This document shows positions 34,516 through 45,100 of a stretch of 64,000 nucleotides of DNA, one piece after another. The stretch is from Candidatus Eiseniibacteriota bacterium (GTDB lineage Bacteria > Eisenbacteria > RBG-16-71-46 > CAIMUX01), in contig JACKCR010000004.1 in NCBI GenBank assembly GCA_020633975.1, positions 124,001 to 188,000 of the forward strand, read 5' to 3'. The position numbers were made by a program, and so were the translations under genes. The first letter of the stretch is position 1, and every line of letters starts with the position of its first letter. The notes under the pieces are model-generated. The model saw only the letters and a list, made by a program, of their open reading frames with translations. It was not told the origin of the DNA and made no database searches.

Positions 34516-36996
34516 GTGCCTCACGGCTCCGACCTTTCTCACCCATCGAGGCCACGTTTCCGGAGCGCACTCTTCCGGGGCGTACGCTTCTGGGGCGTAC
34601 GCCACTGGGGTGTACGCCTCGCAGTCGGGCTGCTGCTCCTGGTGAGCCTAGCCTCGAGCGCATCCGCCGAGCGAAGCGCGTCCCTGACGGGGCGGGTCAC
34701 CGACAGGTTCGACGCCCCGATTCCCCAAGCGACGGTTCGGTTGGTTGGGACTCCGTTCGCCACGCACACGCGTGCGGACGGTGGCTTCCGGATCGACCAG
34801 GTGACGCCCGGGGAGTACGCGGTTCATGTCGTCGCGCCCGGCTTTCTTCCCTGGACCGAGCGGGTGTGTCTTCCCGTGGACGATGTCGGCGGACTCGAGA
34901 TCGGACTCGTCGCACGTGCGGCGCCCGAGGCTGCTTGGAAGGAGTCCTTTTCCGGGCTCTCTCGATATGGGGGAGACGAGATTCGCTACGTTCCCGTGCG
35001 ACTGAGGTCGCCGGCGCTCGGCGGTTCCTCGGGACTTCGGATCGCCGCCCAGTCTGATGGTTCGGCCGAACGTGACGACCCATATGACGCGTGGCAGGAG
35101 TCGTTCTTCCGTGGCTCGATCGAGGCGGGAGGAAGGACGCCGGACGCCCTGCTCCAATGTTCTCTCGTTTCGAGCTGGACGTCGGCGGACATCGTCCCGC
35201 GAGCAGACGGTCTGCTCGGGCCGTCTTCCCTGCGCTTCTTCCCGACGTGGACCGACGAGGCGGATACGCGACGTATCGGCGGGCGGGCGATCGTCCTCGG
35301 CTCTCCTGAGACGCTCCTGACGCTGGACGTCGAGTATGCGAGGTCCGAAGGGCGCGCCTTCGCCGAGATGTGGACACGGCCGGGGTACGTGGAGGCGTTT
35401 CTCGATACGAGTCAGACGGGGCAGATCGTCTTGCGTCACGGCCGTTTCAGTGAGACCCCGTTGGCCGACGACTATGTCTTCTTCGATCCGCGGTCGCATC
35501 TTCCGACCGAAGTGGAAGAAGAGTTCTCGGTTCGCGCAAACTTCGATCACGACCTGTCGGATGCCGTCCGGTACACCGCGTTCGTCTCGTACGACCGAAG
35601 CAGCCTGGACAGCCGGGTCGGCGGGAAGACGGCGTCGGAGTATGAGGGGAATCGGCTCCAGGACCTCTGGTTCAACTACACGGATCGTGAGTCCAGTGAG
35701 TTCTTCGTCATCGCGGGAGACTTCCCGAGATACGCGGATGGCGAAGACGCGAGATCGGCAGCCGGGTTGAACCTGTCGGTCGTGACACCCGGCGGGCCGT
35801 TCGATGCGGGCCTCGAGGCGTCCTATCGAGACTTCCGCGTCCTGGAAATCCTCCATCCCTACTCGACCAATGCCGCAGGAGAGCTCGGCGCGATCCGCAC
35901 GCGACACCACGAGTATTCGCCGGCTTTCCGGGGTTTCGTTCGTCAAGGACTGAGCGTGGGCGGGCTCGACTTGGGCATCGGGTTTGCGTACGAGTCGTTC
36001 CACATCTTGGACGCGTTCCCGGCAGTGAATGATGCGGACGAACTGGACCACGAGTTCCTTCCGCGAGTCGAGTTGAGCTATCCCTTGTCCGAGGACACCG
36101 TGTTCTCATTCCTTCGGACGACGTCTATCCGGAAGCCGACTGCCCAGTATCCCCGCGGTCTGGCGGAGACGTTCGTAGGGCAGTACCGGGCGGCGACCGA
36201 CCTAGAGGCCGAGTCTGCGGCGCTCTATCGCGCGTCTGTCCGTCGCTCGTTCCTCCGCGAGATGCATGCCGACGTCTCCGTCTTCTTCGAAGACGGTGGA
36301 AGCAGCTACGGAGTCGAGTACCGCACTCCGCCCGGTCAGGTGTCGACGGCGCCCTACCTCGCGAATCTCGGCGCGGTAGAGGAACGGGGCCTCGAGGTCG
36401 AGCTCTCACGGGGCTTCCGAGACGGATTGGGCGGAACATTGCGCTACGTCTGGAGCAAGCAGGAAGTGACTTGGGGAAGGCTCCCTGCGCCGGAGTTCGA
36501 TCCCGTGGAGTCGGCGCCAGGCCCCGACGATGTACGGCATCGCTTCGATCTCTCGATCGACGTCGGGAGTCCGGGAGGATTGTTCGGGACCACCCGTCTG
36601 CGTTACGAGACCGGACGCCCGTACACTCCGAACTTCGTCGCGTGGTTTGCGGAGGAGGACTACAACTCCATGCGCCTTCCGGGCTCGGCTAGCCTGGACA
36701 TCGATCTAGAGCAACCATTGCTCGTCTTCGGAAGAACCGTCTCTCTCTTCCTCCGGGGACGGAACGTTCTCGATACCGTGAACGTGTTGGACCCCGATCC
36801 GCTCACGTGGCCGGAGCCGCCCGAGGCGTTCGAGAACGAGTACCTGATGTTCTACACCGAAACCGGTCGGACCGGTGGAGCGTACCTCACGGGGGAGAGT
36901 CCCGAGGAAGGCTCAGGTGAGTGGGTTCCTCTTCATGATCCGAGAGTGACCGGGTCTCCCCGATCGATTCGGCTCGGAGTCTCCGTCTCTTTGTAG
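34516..36996 (+). CDS. TonB-dependent receptor-like outer membrane protein
   Basis: An 826-residue protein. Three 15-bp units encode (F/H)WGVR-type pentapeptides immediately before a signal peptide (LAVGLLLLVSLASSASA). Residues ~54-130 are a carboxypeptidase-regulatory-like domain (SLTGRVTDRFDAPIPQATVRL, GEYAVHVVAPGF). The rest alternates short beta strands typical of a 22-strand barrel (HDLSDAVRYTAFVSYDRS, GLEVELSRGFRDGLGGTLRYVWS, LFLRGRNVLDTVNV). A clear plug domain and TonB box are not obvious, so uptake is uncertain. The GTG at 34516 has GGGAGGA 7 nt upstream, and the earlier ATG at 34447 lies within hairpins. The ligand is unknown. Confidence 0.78.
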   Translation: MPHGSDLSHPSRPRFRSALFRGVRFWGVRHWGVRLAVGLLLLVSLASSASAERSASLTGRVTDRFDAPIPQATVRLVGTPFATHTRADGGFRIDQVTPGEYAVHVVAPGFLPWTERVCLPVDDVGGLEIGLVARAAPEAAWKESFSGLSRYGGDEIRYVPVRLRSPALGGSSGLRIAAQSDGSAERDDPYDAWQESFFRGSIEAGGRTPDALLQCSLVSSWTSADIVPRADGLLGPSSLRFFPTWTDEADTRRIGGRAIVLGSPETLLTLDVEYARSEGRAFAEMWTRPGYVEAFLDTSQTGQIVLRHGRFSETPLADDYVFFDPRSHLPTEVEEEFSVRANFDHDLSDAVRYTAFVSYDRSSLDSRVGGKTASEYEGNRLQDLWFNYTDRESSEFFVIAGDFPRYADGEDARSAAGLNLSVVTPGGPFDAGLEASYRDFRVLEILHPYSTNAAGELGAIRTRHHEYSPAFRGFVRQGLSVGGLDLGIGFAYESFHILDAFPAVNDADELDHEFLPRVELSYPLSEDTVFSFLRTTSIRKPTAQYPRGLAETFVGQYRAATDLEAESAALYRASVRRSFLREMHADVSVFFEDGGSSYGVEYRTPPGQVSTAPYLANLGAVEERGLEVELSRGFRDGLGGTLRYVWSKQEVTWGRLPAPEFDPVESAPGPDDVRHRFDLSIDVGSPGGLFGTTRLRYETGRPYTPNFVAWFAEEDYNSMRLPGSASLDIDLEQPLLVFGRTVSLFLRGRNVLDTVNVLDPDPLTWPEPPEAFENEYLMFYTETGRTGGAYLTGESPEEGSGEWVPLHDPRVTGSPRSIRLGVSVSL
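34576..34620. repeat. 15-bp tandem repeat before TonB-receptor signal peptide
   Basis: Three adjacent units, CGGGGCGTACGCTTC, TGGGGCGTACGCCAC and TGGGGTGTACGCCTC, encode the repeated pentapeptide x-W/R-G-V-R. Confidence 0.9.
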
Positions 36997-37114
36997 CCAC
37001 CGGGGATGACGACTGCGGCCAGTGCGCGCGGCAGTCACAGGCAATGACTGGTAGTGGATCTCCCCCGTCGATTGACAGTACGCCCAGTTCGGTTTCGTCG
37101 CCCGTAAAGACGAG

Positions 37115-37142
37115 GAAGCGGTTCGATCTCTCGAACCGCTTC
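37115..37142. terminator. Bidirectional terminator
   Basis: GAAGCGGTTCGA (37115-37126) and TCGAACCGCTTC (37131-37142) form a perfect 12-bp stem with a TCTC loop. It lies between the convergent TonB-receptor and Kelch-protein genes. Confidence 0.85.
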
Positions 37143-37189
37143 TGGATGTGCCGGATCGTCCAGTGTTGGTGAGACGAGGTGCAGGTTTC

Positions 37190-39841
37190 CTACCGCACGA
37201 CCCGGCAAGCTCGCGATGCGCTCGTGCCGTCTTCCAGGGTTGCCCGCACGAAGTAGGCGCCCCCAGGGAGATCGGCTACGGCGGGACCAAGTGGGATGTT
37301 CTGTTCCCCTGCAGCAGAGGCCCGCCAGGTGTATCCACCGCACTTGCGGCCCGTGATGTCGAAGATTCCGACCTCTACGACGCCTGGCGCCGACGTTCTG
37401 AGTCGAATGGTGGAAGAGCGGTCGACCGGGTTGGGTCCGAGACGGAGGTCGAGGTTGGTGACGTGGCTATCCGTTCCCGAGAGTCCGTCAAGGGCGACAT
37501 CGGAGACACCTGCGCTCGTCCACACGACAGCTTCGTCGCGCCCGAGCGCGTCATTGTGAGCCCAGCCTACGATCCGGATGGTTCCGTCTTCCTCGACGTC
37601 GATTCCTTCGGCTCGGGAGATCGAGTAGTCCGGGCCGAGAGCTTCGTGCAGATCCACCCAGTCGTCCCCGTCAGATGCAAGTACGACGGCGTGCGTCGCG
37701 CCGACGAAGCGGGTACCGACTTGTAGTCCGCCCGCCGCGTCCATGACGGTGGGGATCAGGTCGTCCGATCCGGTGAGATCGATCGCGCTCAGCTTGTGCC
37801 CCGACCAGAGCATCGCTCGGACGACTCCGCCGAACTCCGCAGAACCGACCTGCTGTCCGTCGCCGGCACCGCTGATCCAGCTACGCGACGCACCCGCAGG
37901 GTGCATGTCCTCGTAGCTCGCGGCTGTTCCCGACCACTTCGCAGCCTTCCGGATCGGTCCAGGATACGGTGTGAGGATCGAGCCGTACTGCTGGTCACCG
38001 TCGAGTGCCGCTCCGGAGCTGTTGCTCACTCCCGAAGACGGATGGAGAGACATCCAGCTTCCCGAGGTTCCGGACCACATGCCTGCTCGCGTGTAGACGT
38101 TCCCGACTTCGTCGTCTCGGGAGACCGCGCCGATCTGATGCACTCCGTCCGAGTCGTAGACCCCGCTGTACTCCCAGCCGGAGACGCGGAGGTTCTGGAA
38201 GCTTCCTGCGCTCCCGGACCAAGCGCAGGCTTCCGGGAAGTAGACGAGGTACCACTGGCCATTCTGGAAGATCTCGAACGGCTCCCACCAGTTGCCACCT
38301 TGCATCCCTCCGGCCGTCGCGACCGCGCCGGTCTTGATCGTGGATGGGTTGTGCAGATCGATCATGCTCTCCGCGGTGCCACTCCAGAACACGGCGTGCT
38401 CCTCGTTGCCATCCGTACCGGTGTATACGACGGTTCCGGTCTCCTGCCCGTCCCCGACGCCGTAGCCGCGAGAGGAGATCGCTCCACTCGGATGAAGCGA
38501 CGTTGCCGTCCACGCGACGTGCATGTCGGCCGGAGCAACGACGGTGACCGCCATCGGATCGCTCACGGTCGTCCCGCATTCGTTCGTCGCGGTGAGGGTG
38601 TAGGCGCCGTCGTCCGCGCCCGCTAGCTGCGTGATGACGAGCGCGCCGCTGGCCGCACCGCTGATCGTACCGCCACCATCGGAAGGACCATCGAACAGGT
38701 CCGTCCCGTTCTTCTGCCACCGATACGTGATCGGACTTCCACCGGACACCGCAGGAGCGAGCACCAACGTTTCCCCTGCCCAACGAGATTGCGACGCTGC
38801 GAAGTTCGAGAACTCGGGGCATGGGGAGGTGTAGAGCGTCTCCACGGTGTCCGTGTCGTTGCCGCCCAGCACGTAGATCGTATCTCCCGGGCCCATGACC
38901 GCACCGAAGTGGCGATGGGCAGCTGCCATGGTCGGCCCCTCGCTCCACGTACCGGTCGGGAGATGCAGGACCCACACTCGATCTTCCGGAATCGGCGTCC
39001 CGATCGGGCCGGATTCGCCGCCGATCACGTAGATCCGATCGTCGGAACCGAGTACTGCCTTGTGACCGCTCAGAGCGACCGGCATGGGCGCGACCACGTC
39101 TGTCATCCAGGTTTCGCTCGCCAGATCAAACTGGGCGACAGTCGTGAGCCGCGCCGATGCGGTCGCGTCGATTCCCCCGAAGAGGAGCAAGTGTCCGAGT
39201 CCGTCGTAGGCGAGGGCAGCTTCCGCGACGCCGTAGGGGGCCGGATCGAGGACTTCCCAGCTGTCGCTACTCGCGACGTACCGCTCGGAGTGTCCGATGT
39301 TTGGATCGCCTGTCGTCGCGTCTGGACCTGGTCCGCCGCCGATGGTGTAGGCGCGGCCGACGTCATCGGTCGCGTACGCGAAGCGGCCTAGCGGCGCACT
39401 TCCAGAGCGGTCCGGCAGTCCGTCCTCGGGTCCGTCGATCGGGTTGTAGGCGTAGTTGCTCCCTTCCTGGTTCCCGGTCGCGTCGACTCCACCAAAGACG
39501 ATGATCCTGTTCAGTCCGTCGATTGCGGCGCCATGCCAGAGGATCGGCCCTTCCTGTGCAGGTGCAGCGGTCCAAGTGCTGGCTCCCGATGCAAGGTAGT
39601 GGGTGACACCGTTGTCTCCGCCGTCGAACGGTGTTCCTCCGAGCGCCCAGATCGTGCCACCGATCTCGGCGGCCGCTACGTGCGCGCGGGGTGCGCCGCT
39701 CGTCGGGAATGTCGGGCCTGCAGCCCACTCGGACGCAATCGCATTCGGCACTTCGATCGTGACGACGAGGATCGCGGTGGCGATGGCGACGCGGGACATC
39801 GGAAACGCCGAGGGGTGGAGTGTCGGTCGAAAACGGGGCAA
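37190..39841 (-). CDS. Secreted Kelch/Ig/HAF-like repeat protein with FlgD-like tail
   Basis: An 883-residue exported protein. After the signal peptide come Kelch/galactose-oxidase-type blades (~30-310; IWALGGTPFDGGDN, IYVIGGESGPIG, IYVLGGNDTDTV). An Ig-like domain (~335-425; GSPITYRWQKNGTDLF...DDGAYTLTATNECG) is followed by a second set of repeats (~435-770; VFWSGTAESMIDLHN, AKWSGTAASYEDMHP) resembling HAF repeats. The FlgD-Ig-like tail (VEVGIFDITGRKCGGY...LPGGAYFVRA) ends the protein. Translation likely starts at TTG 39841, which has AAGGAGGAA 6 nt upstream; the ATG 42 nt later has none. No catalytic residues recognised; probably a surface binding protein. Confidence 0.82.
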   Translation of the reverse strand: MPRFRPTLHPSAFPMSRVAIATAILVVTIEVPNAIASEWAAGPTFPTSGAPRAHVAAAEIGGTIWALGGTPFDGGDNGVTHYLASGASTWTAAPAQEGPILWHGAAIDGLNRIIVFGGVDATGNQEGSNYAYNPIDGPEDGLPDRSGSAPLGRFAYATDDVGRAYTIGGGPGPDATTGDPNIGHSERYVASSDSWEVLDPAPYGVAEAALAYDGLGHLLLFGGIDATASARLTTVAQFDLASETWMTDVVAPMPVALSGHKAVLGSDDRIYVIGGESGPIGTPIPEDRVWVLHLPTGTWSEGPTMAAAHRHFGAVMGPGDTIYVLGGNDTDTVETLYTSPCPEFSNFAASQSRWAGETLVLAPAVSGGSPITYRWQKNGTDLFDGPSDGGGTISGAASGALVITQLAGADDGAYTLTATNECGTTVSDPMAVTVVAPADMHVAWTATSLHPSGAISSRGYGVGDGQETGTVVYTGTDGNEEHAVFWSGTAESMIDLHNPSTIKTGAVATAGGMQGGNWWEPFEIFQNGQWYLVYFPEACAWSGSAGSFQNLRVSGWEYSGVYDSDGVHQIGAVSRDDEVGNVYTRAGMWSGTSGSWMSLHPSSGVSNSSGAALDGDQQYGSILTPYPGPIRKAAKWSGTAASYEDMHPAGASRSWISGAGDGQQVGSAEFGGVVRAMLWSGHKLSAIDLTGSDDLIPTVMDAAGGLQVGTRFVGATHAVVLASDGDDWVDLHEALGPDYSISRAEGIDVEEDGTIRIVGWAHNDALGRDEAVVWTSAGVSDVALDGLSGTDSHVTNLDLRLGPNPVDRSSTIRLRTSAPGVVEVGIFDITGRKCGGYTWRASAAGEQNIPLGPAVADLPGGAYFVRATLEDGTSASRACRVVR

Positions 39842-40256
39842 GTGGCTTCCTCCTTGGGCAGTCCGTCCTGACGTGTGATTGCCCGTCGGACGCTTCTCTT
39901 GACGGGTCGATGCGCGGGGCCTTCGTCTGATACAGGATCTGGCCGGCTGTTGCCGACGGTAAGTACCCAGTGCATCGTCGGGGAACCGTACCTGTCACCA
40001 GATCGTCTCGCGGCTCGACAGGGGGGGAGCGCGCATTGAAGACGGCGTCCCTGAGCACGCGCCGGCGTGGGACGGTCGCGGCCGACCGATCGTTCCGACA
40101 CCTTCGCATCAGTTCTCCTCAAGTCGGTATCACACCCATTTCTCCATCGGTCTACCGTCGCCAGGGCGTCTCGTGCTTTGGCGCCTTTCCGTGGTGCCGA
40201 TTCGTCGGCCCCGGTCACCGAGGACGCCTGCGTCCGAAACTGTGAGGGGGAACGAG
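39842..40256. other. Divergent intergenic region
   Basis: 415 bp between two divergent secreted-protein genes. I see no supported gene; short open frames lack ribosome binding sites and conserved motifs. It must hold both promoters, but no clear -35/-10 pair stands out. Confidence 0.5.
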
Positions 40257-42059
40257 ATGAAGCGATGGTTCGTCCTGGGACTCTTGGTCACGTGCGTAGG
40301 TGGCGCATGGGCTGCGAACGAAGATGCGTCTCGAAGCTCGTATCATGCGACGTACGTCGGGGACGAAGGTGTGCTCACGAGCGGACCTCGGTGCGGAACG
40401 TTGGCCCCGGACCTCGCTGACCAGGAGTTCGTCCAGAGCCAGATCGACGCTTGGATCGATCTTCACGGTTCGGGCAACCCGCTCGCCGCGACCACCACGA
40501 TCCCGGTCGCGTTCCACGTGGTCCATGCTGCGAACGGTTCCTACAACGTTCCCGACTCGCAGATCTTCGCGCAGATCGACGTGCTCAACGCGGCCTATGC
40601 GGGCACCAACTTCCAGTTCTCGCTCGCGAGCGTCGACCGGACGGCGAGCAACAAGTGGACCCGTCACTCCCCGGGTTCCGGGGCCGAGGCAGAGATGAAG
40701 GCTGCGCTCGCGGTCGATCCGGCCACGACACTCAACTTCTACACGGGCAACTTGGGTGGGGGCCTGCTCGGGTACGCGACCTTCCCCTGGTCCTACGCCG
40801 AAGACAGCTTCATGCACGGCGTCGTCGTGCTCTATTCGTCTCTTCCCGGCGGCACGGCCGCGCCCTACAACGAGGGGGACACGGGGACTCACGAGGTCGG
40901 GCACTTCCTGGGCCTCTACCACACGTTCCAGGGTGGGTGTACCGGCGGTGACTTCGTGGCCGATACCGCTCCGGAGTCGAGCCCTGCCTACGGATGCCCG
41001 GTCGGTCGTGACACCTGCGCGGGCGACGGACCGGATCCGATCCACAACTTCATGGACTACACGGACGACGACTGCATGTTCGAGTTCACGAACGGTCAGT
41101 CCGGTCGGATGGACGCAGCCATGGCGGCCTACCGCCCGACGATGCTGGGCGGCGGCGGGTGCACGGAGACGATTCCGTCCGCGCCGTCAGGCCTCAGTGC
41201 CACGTCGATCTCCGACTCGCAGATCGACCTCAGTTGGACCGACAACAGCGGCAATGAAGACGGATTCATCATCGCCCGGAACGGATCCGACATCGCGTCG
41301 GTCGGTGCGAATGCGACTTCATACTCCGACACCGGGCTGGCCTGCGAGACGGGCTACAGCTACACGGTCAGGGCCGAGAACTGCGCCGGCGAGTCTGGCG
41401 TCTCGAGCGCCAGTGCGACGACGGGAACGTGTCCGGCCGGGCCGGTCGTCCACGTCGCATCGATCGACCTCTCCGTCAACTCACGAGGCCCCTGGTCCAA
41501 CGGAGAAGGCTACGTGACGGTCGTGGATGCGGGTGGATCTCCCGTCGGTGGAGTGACGGTCAGCGGTGACTGGTCGGGTTCCACGTCTGGCAGCCAGAAT
41601 GTCGTCACAGCCTCGGATGGACGCGCGTTCTTCGAAGCTCCGCGCTGCCGCTGCAACGACAACTGCTTCACGCTCACCGTCACAGGGATCACTGGGGCGA
41701 ACTCGAGTTATGACTCCGGTTCGAACGTCGAGACGAGTGATCAGGCCGGAAACTCTTGCGCGATCGCGCGCACGATTCCCCATACCGGTCTGTCACTACG
41801 AAACGCGCCGGATCCGTTCGTGAGCGGTACGTCCATCGAGTTCTCGGTCCCTGAACCGACTTCGGTGCATCTCGCGATCTACGACGTGAGCGGTCGCGAG
41901 GTCCGGGTGCTTCTCAGCTCGTACGCAGGTGCGGGTAGCCACTCGATTCGCTGGGATGGACGTGATGCTCGCGGGATGGAGGTCTCCGCCGGCGTGTACT
42001 TCTGTTCCCTCCGTACAGGTTCCGAAGCTGAGGTACGCCGGATGCTCCGCGTCCGGTAG
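40257..42059 (+). CDS. Secreted M43 (pappalysin-like) metalloprotease with FlgD-like tail
   Basis: A 600-residue exported protease. A signal peptide (MKRWFVLGLLVTCVGGAWA) is followed by an M43 domain: IPVAFHVVHA, then the zinc site HEVGHFLGLYH (His212, Glu213, His216, His222) and a Met-turn in NFMDYTDDDC. A fibronectin III domain (~305-390), an Ig-like region with several cysteines and the FlgD-Ig-like tail (VHLAIYDVSGREVRVL...IRWDGRDARGMEVSAGVYF) complete it. It likely cleaves extracellular proteins; in some relatives the tail is removed on export. The ATG has GAGGGGG. A classic terminator follows. Confidence 0.93.
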   Translation: MKRWFVLGLLVTCVGGAWAANEDASRSSYHATYVGDEGVLTSGPRCGTLAPDLADQEFVQSQIDAWIDLHGSGNPLAATTTIPVAFHVVHAANGSYNVPDSQIFAQIDVLNAAYAGTNFQFSLASVDRTASNKWTRHSPGSGAEAEMKAALAVDPATTLNFYTGNLGGGLLGYATFPWSYAEDSFMHGVVVLYSSLPGGTAAPYNEGDTGTHEVGHFLGLYHTFQGGCTGGDFVADTAPESSPAYGCPVGRDTCAGDGPDPIHNFMDYTDDDCMFEFTNGQSGRMDAAMAAYRPTMLGGGGCTETIPSAPSGLSATSISDSQIDLSWTDNSGNEDGFIIARNGSDIASVGANATSYSDTGLACETGYSYTVRAENCAGESGVSSASATTGTCPAGPVVHVASIDLSVNSRGPWSNGEGYVTVVDAGGSPVGGVTVSGDWSGSTSGSQNVVTASDGRAFFEAPRCRCNDNCFTLTVTGITGANSSYDSGSNVETSDQAGNSCAIARTIPHTGLSLRNAPDPFVSGTSIEFSVPEPTSVHLAIYDVSGREVRVLLSSYAGAGSHSIRWDGRDARGMEVSAGVYFCSLRTGSEAEVRRMLRVR

Positions 42060-42123
42060 CTCGCCAGCCCTCGTCTCTCCTAGCAGGCCGCGCGGGAGAA
42101 CGAGTCGACCTCGCCGAGGAACA

Positions 42124-42153
42124 AAGGCCGTCCCGGGGCGCCGGGACGGCCTT
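42124..42153. terminator. Intrinsic bidirectional terminator
   Basis: AAGGCCGTCCCGG (42124-42136) and CCGGGACGGCCTT (42141-42153) form a perfect 13-bp stem with loop GGCG, followed by CTTTG on the plus strand and TTTGTT on the minus strand. It serves the M43 gene and the convergent repeat protein. Confidence 0.95.
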
Positions 42154-42196
42154 CTTTGTGGTGCTCCTCAGTGCGGGGTTGCGTCAGCGTGCGTCG

Positions 42197-45100
42197 TCAG
42201 CGTGTGACCACGATCCGTTCGATCCGGTCGCCTTGGCCGCTCTGCATGCGGACGAAGTAGATGCCACCGGCGACGTGATCGCCGCGGTCGTCTCGGCCGT
42301 CCCACTGGAAGGCATGAGAGCCGGCACTGAGCTGCTCGGTGCGGAGCAGTGTCCGGACGAGACGCCCCTGCACGTCGAACAACGAGACGCTGGTCGCGCT
42401 CGTCTCGGCCAGTCCGAGCCGGATCTCGCTCGCACCCGAAGTCGGATTCGGGAAAGCGGCGACGCTCGTTTCTGCCGGGATCCCGTGGATTCCGTCGGTT
42501 CCGTCCGACGCGCCGTCTCCGATGCCAGTCGTCGGGTGCTCGACCCGGAGGAAGCCGCCGCCGAACGGCACTTCCGTCTCACCGGCGCCGAAGAGATCGT
42601 GGAGGTTCGTGCTGACGCCGGAGATCACCGCGTACACGTTCATGTCCGGAGCGATGATGAGGGCCGATCCGTTCTCGATGACGAGACCGTCCTCAGCTCC
42701 GATCCCGAAGAGGTAGAGTGCTTCGTTGCCACCGTTGCGGTTCCCGTTGTCGCTCCAGTCGACCAGCTCCACCTCGACCGTTTCCGTCGGTGACCCGAGC
42801 ACGAGTTGCCCGATCCCGAAGTTGCCGGAAGTGGATCCGCCCGCGCCGAGGTCTTCGCTGGCGATCTCGAGTACGGCGCGTCCCGGGTAGTCGCCCGCGT
42901 CGTAGACGACACGTCCGCTCTCCATGACGATGTCCGCCTCGGTCGTGTGATCGAAGACGAGCCCCTCGGCAACGTGGAGTTCTCCGTCGTTCTCGAGGAG
43001 CAAGGTCCCCTCACCATCGACCAGCTCGAGGTTGGCCACATGAATCCCGGATCCCGCATCGGCGGAGTGGAACTCCAGGTTCTCGCTGATACCGCCGCGA
43101 CGGATGATTCCTCCGAGCACGTCGAGGTGGATGGAGCCACCCGTCGTCGCCTCGAAGCGGAGGGTGTCGTCGAAGTACCCGCCGATGATGGTCTCGACCG
43201 AAGAAAGGTCGATCAGACCGCCGTCTGATGCGCTGATCGTCCTCAGCGCCTGACCGCCGAGGTTGCGGTTGTCACTGAAGGTGACGATGGGGGAGAGGTC
43301 GAGGACGGATCCCGCGCCGCTTGCGCTGAAGAGCGTCGTCGCCGACGGGATGTTCGTACCCTGGTAGGCATACGCGTCCGCGACGACGTCCGAGTAGACG
43401 AGGCCACCACTCACCGCAATTCGTGAGCCGTCGATGTTGGCGAGGAGCCCGGTCGTGAGCGGAACGCTCGGGTCGAGCGTCAGCTCGGTCGAAGTCACCG
43501 ATACTAGGTTCGGTGCGACGAAGTTCGAGGCGGGGTCGAGATCGAAGAACCCTTCCGATACCGATGTGAGCAGCGGGAGCGAGACGTTCACACCGGCAGG
43601 AAGGGAGAAGCGGGTGCGCCCACTTACCGTGGTCAGGTTGTCTACTAGCAAGGAGCTTCCCACCTCGAAGTCGAAGGAGAGCATGTCGTCGAAGTACCCA
43701 CCAGTTACGGTCGTCAGATTGGATAGATCTACCGTTCCGCCGTTGGTGGCGACGATGTTCCGAACCGCCGCACCGCCGAGGTTTCGGTCGTCGACCCACT
43801 CCGTGATCGAGGTGAGGTCGAGTCGGGAGCCGGCGCCATCCGCGGACATGACCGTCGTTGCGGAGGGGATGTTGGTGCCAACATACTCGTAGCGTGTGTC
43901 GACGATCGACGTGTAGTCGACTCCCCCCGAGATGTGGAAGCGAGAGCCGTCGACCTCCGCAAGAGGCGCCGTCGACACGTTGAGAGTAGCGTCCACGTCG
44001 AGTTCGGAAGAGGTCAGCGTCTCGAGGACCGGGAGATCCAGCGTCGATGACGACGGTACATCGAAGAACCCTTCGTCCATCGATGCGAGGTTCGGAAGCG
44101 TGACGGAGATTCCCGGCTCGAGAGCGAGACGCGTGCGTCCGGTCGTTGCCTCCAGGTTGCCCACGAGGAGGTCCCCGGTGGCGGTGAACTCCAAGGCGAA
44201 CATGTCGTCGAAGTATCCGCCGACCAGGCTCGTGAGGCCCGAGAGGTCGACTGTGCCGCCGTTGGTCGCCGTGACGGAGCGAACCGGAGAGCCTCCGAAG
44301 TTGCGGCCGTCATCGATCGTGGTGAGCGACGACAGGTCGAGTACGGAGCCCGCGCCGTCCGCAGAGAAGATCTGGGCGCCGTTCGGAAGGCCGGGGCCGT
44401 CGTAGAGGTACGTCGTCGCACTGACGGCGGAGTAGTTGAGGCCGCCTGAGATGGCGATGCGAGAGCCGTCGATGTTCGAGAGACTACCGGTCGTGACGTT
44501 GAACGAAGGATCGAGGGCAATGTCGGAGGCCTCGTACGAAGTCAGGACCGGGGCGGAGACGGAGGCTCCGGTTCCGAGCGCGAAGGTCGTCTGCGAAACG
44601 GAGGTGAGACTCGGGAAGGTCACGGAGACGCCCGGATCGAGCTGGAACCGCGTGCGGCCCGACACGTCGATCAGGTTCCCGAGGAGGAGCGAACCCGTGG
44701 ACGTGAAGTCGAACGACAAGGTGTCGTCGAAGTTGCCTCCCACGACGCTGGTGGTTCCGCTCAGGTCGACGGTTCCGCCGTTCGTTGCCGTGATGTTCCG
44801 CAGGGATGCCCCCCCGAGGTTCCGATCGTCGTGGATCGTCTGGAGCGAGGAGAGGTCGAGCGTCGAGCCGGCGCCGTCCGCGGAGAACACGGTGGTGCTG
44901 TTCGGGATGTTGTCTCCCGTGTAGTCGTAATTCGTGGCGGAGACGGGCCAGAAGGTCGCGCCTCCGCTGACCGAGATGCGCGAGCCGTCGATGTCGGTGA
45001 GGGTTCCCGTGGTAACGGTCGCTGCCGAAGTGACGTCGACCTCACTTGCGGTCACCGTCGTGAGGCTCGGGGCGAGAAGCGACGCACCCGTTCCGAGGTC

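Noticed and set aside
39970-40245. A small gene in the divergent intergenic region
   Set aside because: No ribosome binding site, no conserved motif and Arg-rich shadow-like composition.
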